Origin: Methanoregulaceae archaeon
Lineage (GTDB): Bacteria > Armatimonadota > Fimbriimonadia > Fimbriimonadales > Fimbriimonadaceae
Direction of reading: 5' to 3'
NCBI GenBank assembly: GCA_020850325.1
Contig: JADZEW010000026.1
Coordinates: 1-64,000 of the forward strand
DNA: 64,000 bases
Shown here: positions 37,703 to 46,701 of the stretch, in pieces
Numbering within the stretch: the stretch's first letter is position 1
How the letters are laid out: the number at the start of each line of letters is the position of its first letter
Program-made: the position numbers and the translations under genes
Notes under the pieces: generated by a model
The model's database searches: none
What the model saw: the letters and a program-made list of their open reading frames with translations, nothing else
Told to the model about the DNA's origin: nothing

Positions 37703-38980
37703 TCAAAGGCCGTCAAAAAAACGGAAGGCATCGCCGACTGCGTCCGCCACGATCATGAGGTGTTCACACGGGTCGTACTCCCGAAACACGAATCCGGCCC
37801 GCCCTTCGTTGGCTTTTGCGATCGCCGAAGCCATCATTGCCATCTGCTCCTGCTTGCCCACCGCCAGGAACACGGGCAGTTCGGAGGCCACCGGCCCCAA
37901 CCGGGCCGCGGCCGGAGCAAACACCGCGTAGCCGGTCGGACGGACCTTGGGGCTGGCCGACACAACCACGCCGCCGCCCATGCTGTGGCCCATCAAAAAC
38001 ACCTTGCCGAGCTTCATGCCGCGCACGGTGGTGAGCCACTCCAAGGAGTCGTCGATCGCGCTGGCACCGGCTCTTGGGGCCACGAAGGCCCAGCCACGCT
38101 TCAGCGCCTCGCTGACCGCCGCTCCGCGGCCGTAGCTCTCGAAGAACATGTTCTCCGACCCGCCCGCGCCATGCACTGCAATGACCACGTTCACCGGCCC
38201 GTCCTGCCGGTTCTTTGGGAATGCGGCTCGAAACACGGTCGAGCCCTGGCGGGCGTAGTGCACCTGGTCAATGTCCGAAGCCTTCGCCTTCCCTTCCTCG
38301 ATCGACTCCGCCTGGTAGATCCACTGCACAAGCGGCAGCTCGGTCTCCATCGTCGCGGGGTTGGCCTGGAATCCGCGAACCGCCCCGGCGATATCGGTGA
38401 CCAGTGGGTTCGAGGAGCCAGCGAGCCGCTGTAGCCGCTCATCGAGGCGTCGTACGAACGAAACGTAGACGTAGCGCGTATCCATGCCCACGCGGACAGG
38501 CATCAGAAAGCCGACCTCTTGGTTCTGCCGCAGTTCGGGGTTCACGAGCCAAGGGTTCATGTTCAGCGTGGCTTCGGACCCCGGCCGGACTTCGACCTCC
38601 TGATTGCCCACGCCCACTCGAATGGGCAAAATGGACCCCGGTCGATACGCCCACGTGATCTTCAGGGCCAAGGTCGCGCCCGGCTCCGAGATCGGGCGCT
38701 GCGGGCGGATGTTCAAAGCGTCGGACGGGCGCACCCGTCGGCCCTCGAGCGTGGCCGCGGCGACATCGAGCGCCTCCGCAACTTCCGAGTTGCGCCCACG
38801 AAAGAAACCGGCGACCGCCGTATTGATCGGGGTGAGCGCCTCGCGGCGACGGGCAGGATCCTTGGTCGCCATCCAGGCGACGTCCAAGCGCTTAAGCCGC
38901 TCGGAGAGTTCAAATCGACCAGCCTGCAAGTTCGGCTGAACTTGGGCCAAACCGAGGACGCAAAGCGCAGACACTATCAT
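37703..38980 (-). CDS. Secreted alpha/beta-hydrolase (esterase-like)
   Basis: A 425-residue exported protein. A short signal sequence (MIVSALCVLGLAQVQ) precedes a ~220-residue N-terminal region of unknown fold, then an alpha/beta-hydrolase domain: oxyanion-hole HGAGGSENMFF, nucleophile elbow GHSMGGG, and His in EYDPCEHLMIV. The layout resembles poly(3-hydroxybutyrate) depolymerase or feruloyl-esterase-like proteins (AVHGAGGS), but substrate cannot be assigned. TAGAAT lies 12 bases before the ATG. It lies directly upstream of the rRNA promoter on the same strand and could be a source of read-through. Confidence 0.82.
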   Translation of the reverse strand: MIVSALCVLGLAQVQPNLQAGRFELSERLKRLDVAWMATKDPARRREALTPINTAVAGFFRGRNSEVAEALDVAAATLEGRRVRPSDALNIRPQRPISEPGATLALKITWAYRPGSILPIRVGVGNQEVEVRPGSEATLNMNPWLVNPELRQNQEVGFLMPVRVGMDTRYVYVSFVRRLDERLQRLAGSSNPLVTDIAGAVRGFQANPATMETELPLVQWIYQAESIEEGKAKASDIDQVHYARQGSTVFRAAFPKNRQDGPVNVVIAVHGAGGSENMFFESYGRGAAVSEALKRGWAFVAPRAGASAIDDSLEWLTTVRGMKLGKVFLMGHSMGGGVVVSASPKVRPTGYAVFAPAAARLGPVASELPVFLAVGKQEQMAMMASAIAKANEGRAGFVFREYDPCEHLMIVADAVGDAFRFFDGL

Positions 38981-38990
38981 GTCGTTCTTC

Positions 38991-39896
38991 TCATTCTACA
39001 ACCGAAGGCGCGGAAACAAGGCGCATTCTGAGCATGTTCGCCAGCATAACCCCTGAGAGTACGACGACCAAGCCGACTAACTGAATCGGCGTCATGCCAA
39101 CCCCCAACACGACCATGCTCGAAAGCAAGGCGAGTGGCGACACCAGATACTGGTAGAGCATGGCCCCCGGCGCACCGACTTGCTTCACACCGTGATAGAA
39201 GAGGAGAAAGCCACCCACCCCGGCCAGCAGAGAAAAGTAGAGGAGGCTGCCCCAGGCGGTCGGAGTCAAATCCGACCAAGGCGTGCGGACGAGGTCGAGC
39301 GCGCCAAAAGGCAGCAGCGCGATCAGTCCACCCGGCATGGTTTGGGTGAGCATCGCGAGGGGATCAGCGTCGGCAACCAGCGGGCGGCTAACGATGGTCG
39401 CAACTGCCCACACTGCCGCCGAGGCGAGCAGAAGGAGGTGGCTGACGATCTGGGCGTTGGTGTCGTGCGCGGCGCCCCCCACGACCAACGCGACGCCAGC
39501 AAACGCAAGCAGGGTCGCTCCCAGAATGCCGAGATTGAAGCGCTCTTGGCCAACCGCCGCGGCGAGAAGCAGCGTGAACACCGGCGAGCAGCCGAGGATG
39601 ATCGCGCCCTCGGCGGCGGTCGCCTCCTTCATGCCAAGAGTGAACAGAACCATGTAGGCGCCCATCGCTAGGAAGCCTTGAATCCAGATGCGGGTTCCTC
39701 GGGGCGATCGCTCGGGCCAAAACGGCACGCCATACCGCTTGCAGAGCAGCACCAGGATCGCGTACATGAGGATCCATCGGCCGAGCGCCGCGGTCGCGGG
39801 CGTCATTTCGCGCAGCATCAACTTCATGGCGACGAAGTTGAACCCCCACAGCAGCATGGTCACCAGAAGGCTGGCGTTGAGGTGGGGCAGGCGCAC
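38991..39896 (-). CDS. EamA/DMT-superfamily transporter
   Basis: A 301-residue inner-membrane protein with ten predicted spans arranged as two EamA repeats (LLWGFNFVAMKLMLREMTPA opens the first; AVWAVATIVSRPLVADADPL opens the second). Family members (RhaT/YdcZ/RarD type) export metabolites, amino acids or drugs by proton exchange. Substrate unknown. It lies 10 bp upstream of the hydrolase gene and is probably co-transcribed with it. Confidence 0.88.
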   Translation of the reverse strand: MRLPHLNASLLVTMLLWGFNFVAMKLMLREMTPATAALGRWILMYAILVLLCKRYGVPFWPERSPRGTRIWIQGFLAMGAYMVLFTLGMKEATAAEGAIILGCSPVFTLLLAAAVGQERFNLGILGATLLAFAGVALVVGGAAHDTNAQIVSHLLLLASAAVWAVATIVSRPLVADADPLAMLTQTMPGGLIALLPFGALDLVRTPWSDLTPTAWGSLLYFSLLAGVGGFLLFYHGVKQVGAPGAMLYQYLVSPLALLSSMVVLGVGMTPIQLVGLVVVLSGVMLANMLRMRLVSAPSVVE

Positions 39897-40011
39897 CTGG
39901 CTAGTTTAGCTCGCCCAAACTAGATGATTGGACTTCCACAACCTCCATGCCGCCAGGTCGCGTCGGGAGGACTCCATTTGACCTGAAGTCCTGAGTTTTC
40001 TAGACATTTGC

Positions 40012-40040
40012 TTGGCAATTCGCAAAACTCAAGTTATAAT
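40012..40040 (+). promoter_or_regulatory. Consensus promoter for a leaderless transcript
   Basis: TTGGCA (40012-40017), a 17-nt spacer and TATAAT (40035-40040), then six bases and the ATG at 40047. The predicted transcription start coincides with the A of the ATG. Confidence 0.8.
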
Positions 40041-40046
40041 GCGTCT

Positions 40047-41653
40047 ATGCGAGCCGTAATCTTCGCCGCTGTCTTAACTTTGGCACCGCTCTCGCTCGGC
40101 CAGATGGGGGGGGACAAAATCCTGACCCCAAACCTGAGCTGAGAATAGAGGTCAGCCAAACTGATTCCGCCGCAGAAGGGGAAGAGATGGCTCCGCACGT
40201 GAGTATGATGCGGTGGAGAACTGCCGCGTGGGATTGGGCCGGCGTGTACTTTCTGCTGACCGAAGATCCCGGTGCCATTGCAGGACGGTTTCGATGCGAG
40301 CTCAAGATAGATAGCGTTCCGGCGGGTTGGACGTATCAGAGCATTGCTTGGCATGGCACAGAGGACGACCTGTGGAATGCCATGATTGAGGCTTGGCTCG
40401 AGGAGATTCCTTTCCTTGGCCCAATCGTTGGCGCACTCGTGCATCAAGGCTCAGGCAACACGAACCCGTCCTACGCATGGGCTTATGACGGGGGAGCCGT
40501 CTATACGGCGAACTGCACAGTCACTTTTCTGAAGCCCGACGAGACCCAATGGGTCACGCAAGTTTCCGCCTCTGCTGACGAACTTGTCCTCACCGCTGGA
40601 GGCCCGCTGCTCATCGGTATTCATGCTACGGAACCGCATAAGCCCTATTGGGACGATGGATACAAGGACACCGATGAGATTCCAGGGTCAGAAGGCCAGT
40701 ATCGCAGTCAACTTACACCTTGGTACTTAGACGTCTTCGATCAGGAAATCTTCGTCTCACGAGGTGAGTTTGGCCAACCGATCCAGCGCGGACTGGCGAC
40801 TCTGCGCTTGAGTCAACCTGAGAATGGCGCACTCACATCCATTGTTTGGTCGGTCAGCGGGAGTGCGGCGATATCCGCACCGTGGACCGGGGCAATCCAG
40901 CAAGTTGCAGCCACGGGCGTGTGCCCGGAGATTAGAATCCAAGCCACTAACGACACGGCCAACGGGGCGATCATTCCAAGGGCGAAGTACGTCGGGCTCT
41001 ATAAGCAAACTGCGATATCGGAGGGTGAATCGTTCACTTTCTTTGATCACAGTGATGAGTGCCCACCTCCTGGCTATTTCTCCACCACCGTTGACGAGGA
41101 AGAGGCAGATTACATGAACTACTACAAGTTCACGGGCCACAAGCCTCAGACATGCGATCCTGTTGGTCCTGTCGAGGACAACGAGAGCCTCGTGATTGAG
41201 GTCGGCCAGACCACGTACAACATCCATCGCCACTATGTATTAGAAGTCAAGGACGCTTCAGGGAGACCGATGAGAGGCGCTTGGGTGCAAGAACGCTTCA
41301 GGGCCCTAACGTGCGGGACTGTTTGGCAGGTCGGGGCTGGTTTCACAGTCAACACCAGCGATGTCTATTGGACCACGGTAAGATTGAACCCAGCCGGTGG
41401 CTATTTCTCTTATGACGTTATTGGCGTGTCCGGAGTCATTAACAACGTGTTTCCGAATGGAGGAATCGTATATTCCGGCACCCACGAGTATTGGGTGGGA
41501 TCCCGTTGGGCTCCCAGCGTTCAATACAACGGGGTCAACCAGTTCACGATCACGGAACAGAATAAGCCCAACTCGGGCTATGGATTGGGCGTCAAGACCG
41601 GCACCTACGTTATGACCATTCGGACGAACTCCATAACCCACTCAAAGCAATGA
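40047..41653 (+). CDS. Secreted protein of unknown function, frame interrupted at a G8 tract (phase-variable?)
   Basis: From the ATG at 40047 the frame encodes a signal peptide (MRAVIFAAVLTLAPLSLG) and, after QMGG, stops at 40142. With one extra G in the G8 tract (40106-40113) the frame reads GQNPDPKPELRIEVSQTDS and continues without a stop into the long frame ending at 41653, giving ~535 residues. As written, the long part could only start internally (ATG 40187) and would lack a signal peptide. The body is rich in Trp, Thr, Gly and Ser, with extracellular character (GVNQFTITEQNKPNSG) and no known domain. Slipped-strand switching, ribosomal slippage or a homopolymer sequencing error are the options. 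The next gene overlaps by 4 bp. Confidence 0.7.
40106..40113 (+). repeat. Poly-G tract (G8)
   Basis: Eight consecutive G residues directly after the signal-peptide codons. Eight leave the gene out of frame; nine (or six) restore it. This is the arrangement seen in contingency loci. Confidence 0.8.
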
Positions 41654-42909
41654 CCATGTTTCCAGCATTCATAACGGCACTTTGCATCAGTTTTCTGCAA
41701 CTGCCGGTTGGTGTTCCAGCTGGCCCCTTGTCATATCCTTGGAACGTAAGTGCCCCCGGCTGGTTCCAAGAGGAGATCAAGCTTGCAGACTCCATATTCC
41801 TTGGGCGCTTCGTCAAGCGAGAACGAATCTCGCGGGAGTTTACGTACCGCACAAGCGGCTACAGCGATCCAATTCTCTGGGTAGATACCTTTGAGCGGCT
41901 TTCCGATAAGGGTTCTAAAGGCGCTTTAGAAAATCAAAGAGTCTTGACATTTGAGTTTGGTGAAGGAAGCAAGTCTCCGGCCGTCGGAGCAACCTACATG
42001 ATCGCAGTGATGAAGCCCCTTCGCGGAGACGCGCGCTTGTACTTTACGCTAGGCAGTTCTGGACCGCTGTTTCGTATAAGAACAAGCAGTGACGCAATTG
42101 AGGTTGGAGGTCTGATATGCGTTTCAGCTAGCGAGGTCTTGAGGGCGAGAGACCCATTGGGGAAGGAGGACCTTAGAGGAACAATGCTACTTACCCTGAC
42201 CCGCTCTCTCGGATCGATCGATAGTACGCAACAGGTCAAGGCAGTTGTCGAGCGCATTCGCTCCATGAACCTTATCGAACTGATCAGACGGCGTAAATCC
42301 GGAGGACCAGACTTCGACTTCACCATAGCGGGTGAGGACTCAGAGCGATGGATTGAGGCGCGGATGACACCTATCCTCAAGGATTCTCTCTCCAAACTGA
42401 AAGGCGACAACCAGCGTGCCGATGCGCTTGCGCTGCTAACCATAATGCCAGGCGGTGAGTCCCATGGAAGGGAGATGTTTGAGTTGTTGAAGCGACTTGC
42501 TCGCCAGCAACGGTGGAACTTTGCCCCTTACAATTGCCGCATCTCAGTCGTACCTGCAAACGAGCGTATGCAAGCCGCCCGTGAGTTCCCCGGGCATCCT
42601 AGAGAATTCTTCTTTCCGTACCCCGATGTGGCTGGCTTGGCCGCGAAGGATCGTCCACCTCCGGCTGACGAAGCAACCATCCGCACGATCATTTCCTGGC
42701 TGCCCACCGCTCGGCCGACCTTCGCAATCCAGTTGTTGCGGCTCCTTTCCAGTTGGGCGGACCGATCACAGATGAGTCCCGACCTCAAGCTGAACCCGAA
42801 AGTCTCCAGCGGACCCTGGAAGAACGGCGAACCGGTGGTCGAGAATCTTGACTTCCTGATCAAGCTGTGGCGCGAGAACCCGCCTCCGATCCGCAGGAGC
42901 GGCAGTTAA
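41650..42909 (+). CDS. Secreted protein of unknown function, second gene of the G8 locus
   Basis: A 419-residue exported protein with signal sequence MTMFPAFITALCISFLQLPVG. The N-terminal ~170 residues look beta-rich (RVLTFEFGEGSKSPAVGATY), the rest helical and charged (LKDSLSKLKGDNQRADALALL). No family recognised. Its ATG overlaps the stop of the upstream gene (ATGA), so its translation probably depends on the upstream frame and would also vary with the G tract. Codon use is less GC-biased than in neighbours (many A-ending Arg and Ile codons), hinting at transfer. Confidence 0.75.
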   Translation: MTMFPAFITALCISFLQLPVGVPAGPLSYPWNVSAPGWFQEEIKLADSIFLGRFVKRERISREFTYRTSGYSDPILWVDTFERLSDKGSKGALENQRVLTFEFGEGSKSPAVGATYMIAVMKPLRGDARLYFTLGSSGPLFRIRTSSDAIEVGGLICVSASEVLRARDPLGKEDLRGTMLLTLTRSLGSIDSTQQVKAVVERIRSMNLIELIRRRKSGGPDFDFTIAGEDSERWIEARMTPILKDSLSKLKGDNQRADALALLTIMPGGESHGREMFELLKRLARQQRWNFAPYNCRISVVPANERMQAAREFPGHPREFFFPYPDVAGLAAKDRPPPADEATIRTIISWLPTARPTFAIQLLRLLSSWADRSQMSPDLKLNPKVSSGPWKNGEPVVENLDFLIKLWRENPPPIRRSGS

Positions 42910-42986
42910 GCCTGGAAGCGGATTCTCAGCGAACCGACACCCGGTCTCGCTCCGTCATTCTCGCCACGGGAGTAAGCTCACACACC

Positions 42987-44252
42987 ATGTCGTTCAATGA
43001 TTTCGCGGGCCGCGGTGCCCAAAAGAAGTTCCGCCTCATCCTGCGCGAGCAGGGCACCGTCCGGGAGATGGGCGGCGAAGAGATGTCGCTCGCGGTCGGC
43101 ATCGTCGACAACATCTTCATGAACGCGCTCGACACGGGCACGTCGGACATCCACCTGCAGCCCGAGCGCGAGCAGCTGCGCATCCGCTACCGCCAAGACG
43201 GCGTTCTTCACGACACCGGATTCTTGCCCCCTGAGCAGGCCGCCAACGTGCTTGCGCGCCTCAAGCTGGCTGCAGGCATGCGCATCGATGAAAACCGCGA
43301 GCCACAGGACGGACGCATCGACATGGAGTACATGGGCCGGCGGCTCTCGGCTCGTGCCTCGTGCGTCCCCGCGCTCAACGGCGAGAAGATCGTCATGCGT
43401 ATTCTCGACCCGGCGGCGATGAAGGTCGAACTGCCCAAGTTGGGCATGCCGGAAGACGTTCTGAAGAAATGGAACCGGGCGATTCAGGTTCCCTACGGCC
43501 TCATCCTGGTCACCGGGCCCACGGGATCCGGCAAGACCTCGACGCTGTACGCTTCCCTGCTCCAGCTGGACTCCAAGCGGCGCAACATCGTCACCGTCGA
43601 AGACCCGGTCGAGTATGAGTTCGAGGAGAACATCGCCCAGGTGCAGGTTACGGAAAAGATGACGTTCCCGCGCGTCATGCGCTCCTTCTTGCGACAAGAC
43701 CCCGACGTCATGATGGTCGGTGAAATGCGCGACCCCGAGTCGCTCGCGATCGGCATCCAGGCGGGTCTGACGGGCCACTTGGTGGTCAGCACCATCCATA
43801 CCAACTCCGCCGCCGAAACGATCGGCCGGATGGTCGATATGGACGCCGAGCCGTACCTGATCGCCGGCACTCTGGTTGCGATCCTCGCGCAACGTCTGGT
43901 GCGCTTGAACTGTCCGAAGTGCCGCCAACCGTACAAGCCCACGGAAGATGAAATCGAGATGATGCGGCTGAACAGCGACGAAGTCGCGGCCGGCCAGTGG
44001 GCGAAGGGACGGGGTTGCTCCGAGTGTCGAGGAACCGGCTTCAAGGGCCGAATCGGCGTGTTCGAGCTCATCGCGGGAACGCACGAGTTCCGCGCGGGAA
44101 TCGCGAACAAGGTGGACTTCCCTGAGCTGGTCAACATCGCTCGCAAACAAGGCTTCCGCACGATGATGGAAGACGGCAAGCAAAAAGCGATGACGGGCTG
44201 GACGACGCCGGATGAGGTTCTGAAGGCGGTCTACACGCAGGCGCTGGATTAG
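42987..44252 (+). CDS. GspE/PilB family secretion ATPase, short form
   Basis: A 421-residue type II secretion/type IV pilus assembly ATPase. Walker A GPTGSGKTSTLYAS, Asp box TVEDPVEYEFEENIAQVQV, Walker B QDPDVMMVGEMRDPES, His box STIHTNSA, and a zinc site made of CPKC and CSEC (GCSECRGTGFKGR) are all present. The usual ~150-residue N-terminal GspE-N/MshEN domain is missing; only ~40 residues precede SDIHLQPERE. No pilin, GspF or PilC gene adjoins. TAAGCT lies eight bases before the ATG, suggesting a leaderless message. It powers pseudopilus or pilus polymerisation with partners elsewhere. Confidence 0.9.
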   Translation: MSFNDFAGRGAQKKFRLILREQGTVREMGGEEMSLAVGIVDNIFMNALDTGTSDIHLQPEREQLRIRYRQDGVLHDTGFLPPEQAANVLARLKLAAGMRIDENREPQDGRIDMEYMGRRLSARASCVPALNGEKIVMRILDPAAMKVELPKLGMPEDVLKKWNRAIQVPYGLILVTGPTGSGKTSTLYASLLQLDSKRRNIVTVEDPVEYEFEENIAQVQVTEKMTFPRVMRSFLRQDPDVMMVGEMRDPESLAIGIQAGLTGHLVVSTIHTNSAAETIGRMVDMDAEPYLIAGTLVAILAQRLVRLNCPKCRQPYKPTEDEIEMMRLNSDEVAAGQWAKGRGCSECRGTGFKGRIGVFELIAGTHEFRAGIANKVDFPELVNIARKQGFRTMMEDGKQKAMTGWTTPDEVLKAVYTQALD

Positions 44253-44262
44253 GTTTTCCGAG

Positions 44263-44292
44263 CCCCCTCCTTTCCGCCAGGGAGAGAGGGGG
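44263..44292 (+). terminator. Possible terminator after the GspE-like gene
   Basis: CCCCCT (44263-44268) can pair with AGGGGG (44287-44292) 10 bp after the stop. No T run follows, so activity is uncertain; it may instead be an intergenic repeat. Confidence 0.35.
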
Positions 44293-44380
44293 TTGGGTGT
44301 GGAGAGGGCTCGCGAGGAACCCAGAGCGAATAGGTGCATCAATTTCGGCGCGCGAAGTCTCTTCCTAGGTGAGAGACCTC

Positions 44381-44566
44381 ATGAAACAGAACATCGGCTC
44401 CGTCGACCGTATCGTCCGCCTCGTGCTTGGCATCGCGCTCATCGCGTTTGCCATAACCCAGCAAGCCTGGTGGGCACTCATCGGCATCATTCCGCTGCTC
44501 ACGGGCATCGTGAGTTTCTGCCCGCTGTACACGCTGTTCGGAATGTCGACGTGCCCGCGGAAGTGA
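44381..44566 (+). CDS. DUF2892 family small membrane protein
   Basis: A 61-residue protein starting MKQNIGSVDRIVRLVLG, which is the typical opening of DUF2892 (YgaP transmembrane-domain) proteins, with two membrane helices and Cys in VSFCPLYTLFGMSTCP. DUF2892 domains often accompany rhodanese or sulfur-handling proteins; none is adjacent. GGTGAG precedes the ATG. Confidence 0.85.
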   Translation: MKQNIGSVDRIVRLVLGIALIAFAITQQAWWALIGIIPLLTGIVSFCPLYTLFGMSTCPRK

Positions 44567-44636
44567 AGGGCATATAGATACGCTTGGCTCTGGTACGAAC
44601 CAACCCGAGCCCTACGTGATGGTTCCAAGGTAAGGA

Positions 44637-45722
44637 TCAATCCCTGAACGCCCCTGCTCCCGCCCTCGACTTGCTCTGGCCGTTCGCAGGATCATACTGC
44701 GGGTCGATGCCGTAGATGGCGTTCATCTCGGTTGTGGGCAACTGTGGGCGGCTCGCCAACGGTCGATCGGAGCAGAACCAGTGGTTGCGGTCGAAGCGGA
44801 ACGTCGTCGGCGCCGTGTTTCCGCCGACATTCACCCCGCCGCTCGCCCAGCGATCCGAAGAGAAGATCACCAAGTTGTCTTCGAAGCGTCCATTCCGGCA
44901 GGGCACGAAGCCGGGCGCGGTGGTCTCCTGCAAGATGCGGAATGCCCATCGTTCGGGGCGATGAATCGTGTTGAACCGGACCGTGGCCCCATCGACGCCG
45001 ACAAAGGCGACCGCAGCCACTCCGCCGTCGAATACGCAGCCCTCGACGGTCAAGTTCTTCGCCTCGTACTTAGCACCCAAGGGCCGGAAGAACTCCAGAC
45101 CCGTGCTCCCACCCAGATTCACACCACGTTGGCCGGGGTTGGCGAACCAGCCCTTCCGGATCTTGATGTCCGAGGTGCCGCCCTTGGCTTGAACGCCGTT
45201 GTCGCCTCCGTCTCGAAGGTTCACCCGCTCGATGGTCCCTCGGTGGCATCCGACCATATCGATGCCCGAGCCGCCCCAGCGCGTGATGTACGAGTCTTCG
45301 ATGCTGAAATCCTCCACACCAGAAAGCTTGATGCCGTCGTGATTGCCCTTGGGAAGATCGGCGATGGTCACGTTGTGGATACGGATGTGGTGGGAGGCAG
45401 GGCCCCTGCCCCCGTCGTCGATGTTCAGCCCATTCGAGCGCGAGCCGACGAACTGGATATGCGAAATCTCCAGGTGGCTGACCTTGCTCAGGTGCCAGTT
45501 CGTGAACTGCGGCCTGCGACCTGGGTCGGCCCCGCGAATGACGATCTTCTGCTCCCTGGTGCCGCGGAGGTTCTCCGCGTAAACGCCCCCTTCGTAGGTG
45601 CCCGGAGCAATCAGAATCGTCGTTCCCGGCTTGGCCGACCTGAGGCTGCCTTGGAGCTCGGCCATGGTCGCGACGTGCACCGTGTCGACGAACGCGCAGA
45701 GGACGAGCATGGCACCAATCAT
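44637..45722 (-). CDS. Secreted right-handed parallel beta-helix protein
   Basis: A 361-residue exported protein. After a signal sequence (MIGAMLVLCAFVDTVHV), GTTILIAPGTYEGGVYAENL begins a series of ~22-residue coils with repeated G-V-x-I patterns (NGLNIDDGG, DGIKLSGVEDFSIEDSYIT, NGVQAKGGTSDIKIRKGWF, AVAFVGVDGATVRFNTIH). This is the pectate-lyase/chondroitinase-B-like fold used on polysaccharides. The catalytic residues cannot be assigned, so lyase, hydrolase or binding roles remain open. TAGCAT lies nine bases before the ATG. It diverges from the PEP-CTERM gene. Confidence 0.8.
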   Translation of the reverse strand: MIGAMLVLCAFVDTVHVATMAELQGSLRSAKPGTTILIAPGTYEGGVYAENLRGTREQKIVIRGADPGRRPQFTNWHLSKVSHLEISHIQFVGSRSNGLNIDDGGRGPASHHIRIHNVTIADLPKGNHDGIKLSGVEDFSIEDSYITRWGGSGIDMVGCHRGTIERVNLRDGGDNGVQAKGGTSDIKIRKGWFANPGQRGVNLGGSTGLEFFRPLGAKYEAKNLTVEGCVFDGGVAAVAFVGVDGATVRFNTIHRPERWAFRILQETTAPGFVPCRNGRFEDNLVIFSSDRWASGGVNVGGNTAPTTFRFDRNHWFCSDRPLASRPQLPTTEMNAIYGIDPQYDPANGQSKSRAGAGAFRD

Positions 45723-45830
45723 GGTAGCTGCATGCTACCGCGACCAGGACAACGAGAGCGAACCTCGCAGGATTACGGGGGCGACGGCGCAGGAAGGTTC
45801 GGCTAAAATGACATTGAGAGGAGTATTTTT

Positions 45831-46661
45831 ATGCGAAAACTGAGCATTCTTAGTCTGTTTGCGGCAAGTGCCGCACTTGGTTCGGCGCAGTTGATTGTCG
45901 GCAACGACCAATCTGGGACGGCGAGCATCTACGAGGTCAACGTTCAAACGGGCGTGGCCCGGGTTCTGTACTCCTCCTCGACCGCCGACTCAAAGCCGTG
46001 GGGCATGGCCGCGGATAACGTCAACAACGTTCTCTACTGGAACAACGGGGCGACGCTCTACTCGGCTACTTACGCTAGCCTGTTGAGTGGAACACCGACG
46101 ATCAACTCGGTTGGAATGACGTTCGGGGCAGGAACGGTCAACTTTGTCGGACTGGGCTACAACCCCGCCACCGGCCGACTGCTCGGAACGCGCAACATCG
46201 CTACCGAAGCCGTCTACGAGATCGATCCGGCCACCGGAGTTGCTTCGATCCTCTGGAATCACCCGAGCACCTTTGACTTCGGCGGGCTCGACTTCGATGA
46301 CGCCACGGGCACGCTCTATGGGTTGTCCGACGCCGGCGGCGCGGGACTGTACCGCATTGATGCCACTTCCCAGACTCTGGTCGCGCCGTATCCGGGCGGT
46401 GAGACCGACATTGACGGGCTCGCCGTTGGGGGCGGCCGCGCATACTACGTAACCGACGGGCCCAACACAACCCAGGCTTCGTTCTATGTGTACGACCTCG
46501 CCTCGGGCGCCCAGGTGGGCACGCTGGCATCGCCGTTCTCAGGAACGGGCACGTTCTCGGGCGCGGCGTATGCGCCAGCCCTGGTTCCTGAACCCGGCAC
46601 GATGATCGCCCTGGCTGCCGGCCTCGGAGCCATTGCGGCTCGGCGACGACGAAAGGCGTAA
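45831..46661 (+). CDS. PEP-CTERM sorting-domain surface protein
   Basis: A 276-residue exported protein. A signal peptide (LSILSLFAASAALGSAQ) precedes a WD/SMP-30-like repeat region (LIVGNDQSGTASIYEVNVQ; GLGYNPATGRLLGTRNI; GGLDFDDATGTLYGLSDAGG), and the C-terminus is a canonical PEP-CTERM signal: VPEPGTMIALAAGLGAIAAR then RRRRKA. Such proteins are cleaved and anchored by an exosortase (EpsH/XrtA) and commonly belong to exopolysaccharide-rich biofilms. GAGAGGAG is a good SD; TAAAAT at 45804-45809 is the likely -10. No exosortase gene is in the window. Confidence 0.88.
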   Translation: MRKLSILSLFAASAALGSAQLIVGNDQSGTASIYEVNVQTGVARVLYSSSTADSKPWGMAADNVNNVLYWNNGATLYSATYASLLSGTPTINSVGMTFGAGTVNFVGLGYNPATGRLLGTRNIATEAVYEIDPATGVASILWNHPSTFDFGGLDFDDATGTLYGLSDAGGAGLYRIDATSQTLVAPYPGGETDIDGLAVGGGRAYYVTDGPNTTQASFYVYDLASGAQVGTLASPFSGTGTFSGAAYAPALVPEPGTMIALAAGLGAIAARRRRKA

Positions 46662-46670
46662 CGTCCTTTC

Positions 46671-46701
46671 AGCCTCTTGCCGCAGCCTGCGGCAAGAGGC
46701 T
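46671..46701. terminator. Perfect hairpin between convergent genes
   Basis: AGCCTCTTGCCGCA, a GCC loop and TGCGGCAAGAGGCT form a 14-bp perfect stem. It lies between the PEP-CTERM gene and the MacB-like gene and overlaps the latter's TAG. There is no strong T run, but it can serve both strands. Confidence 0.65.
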
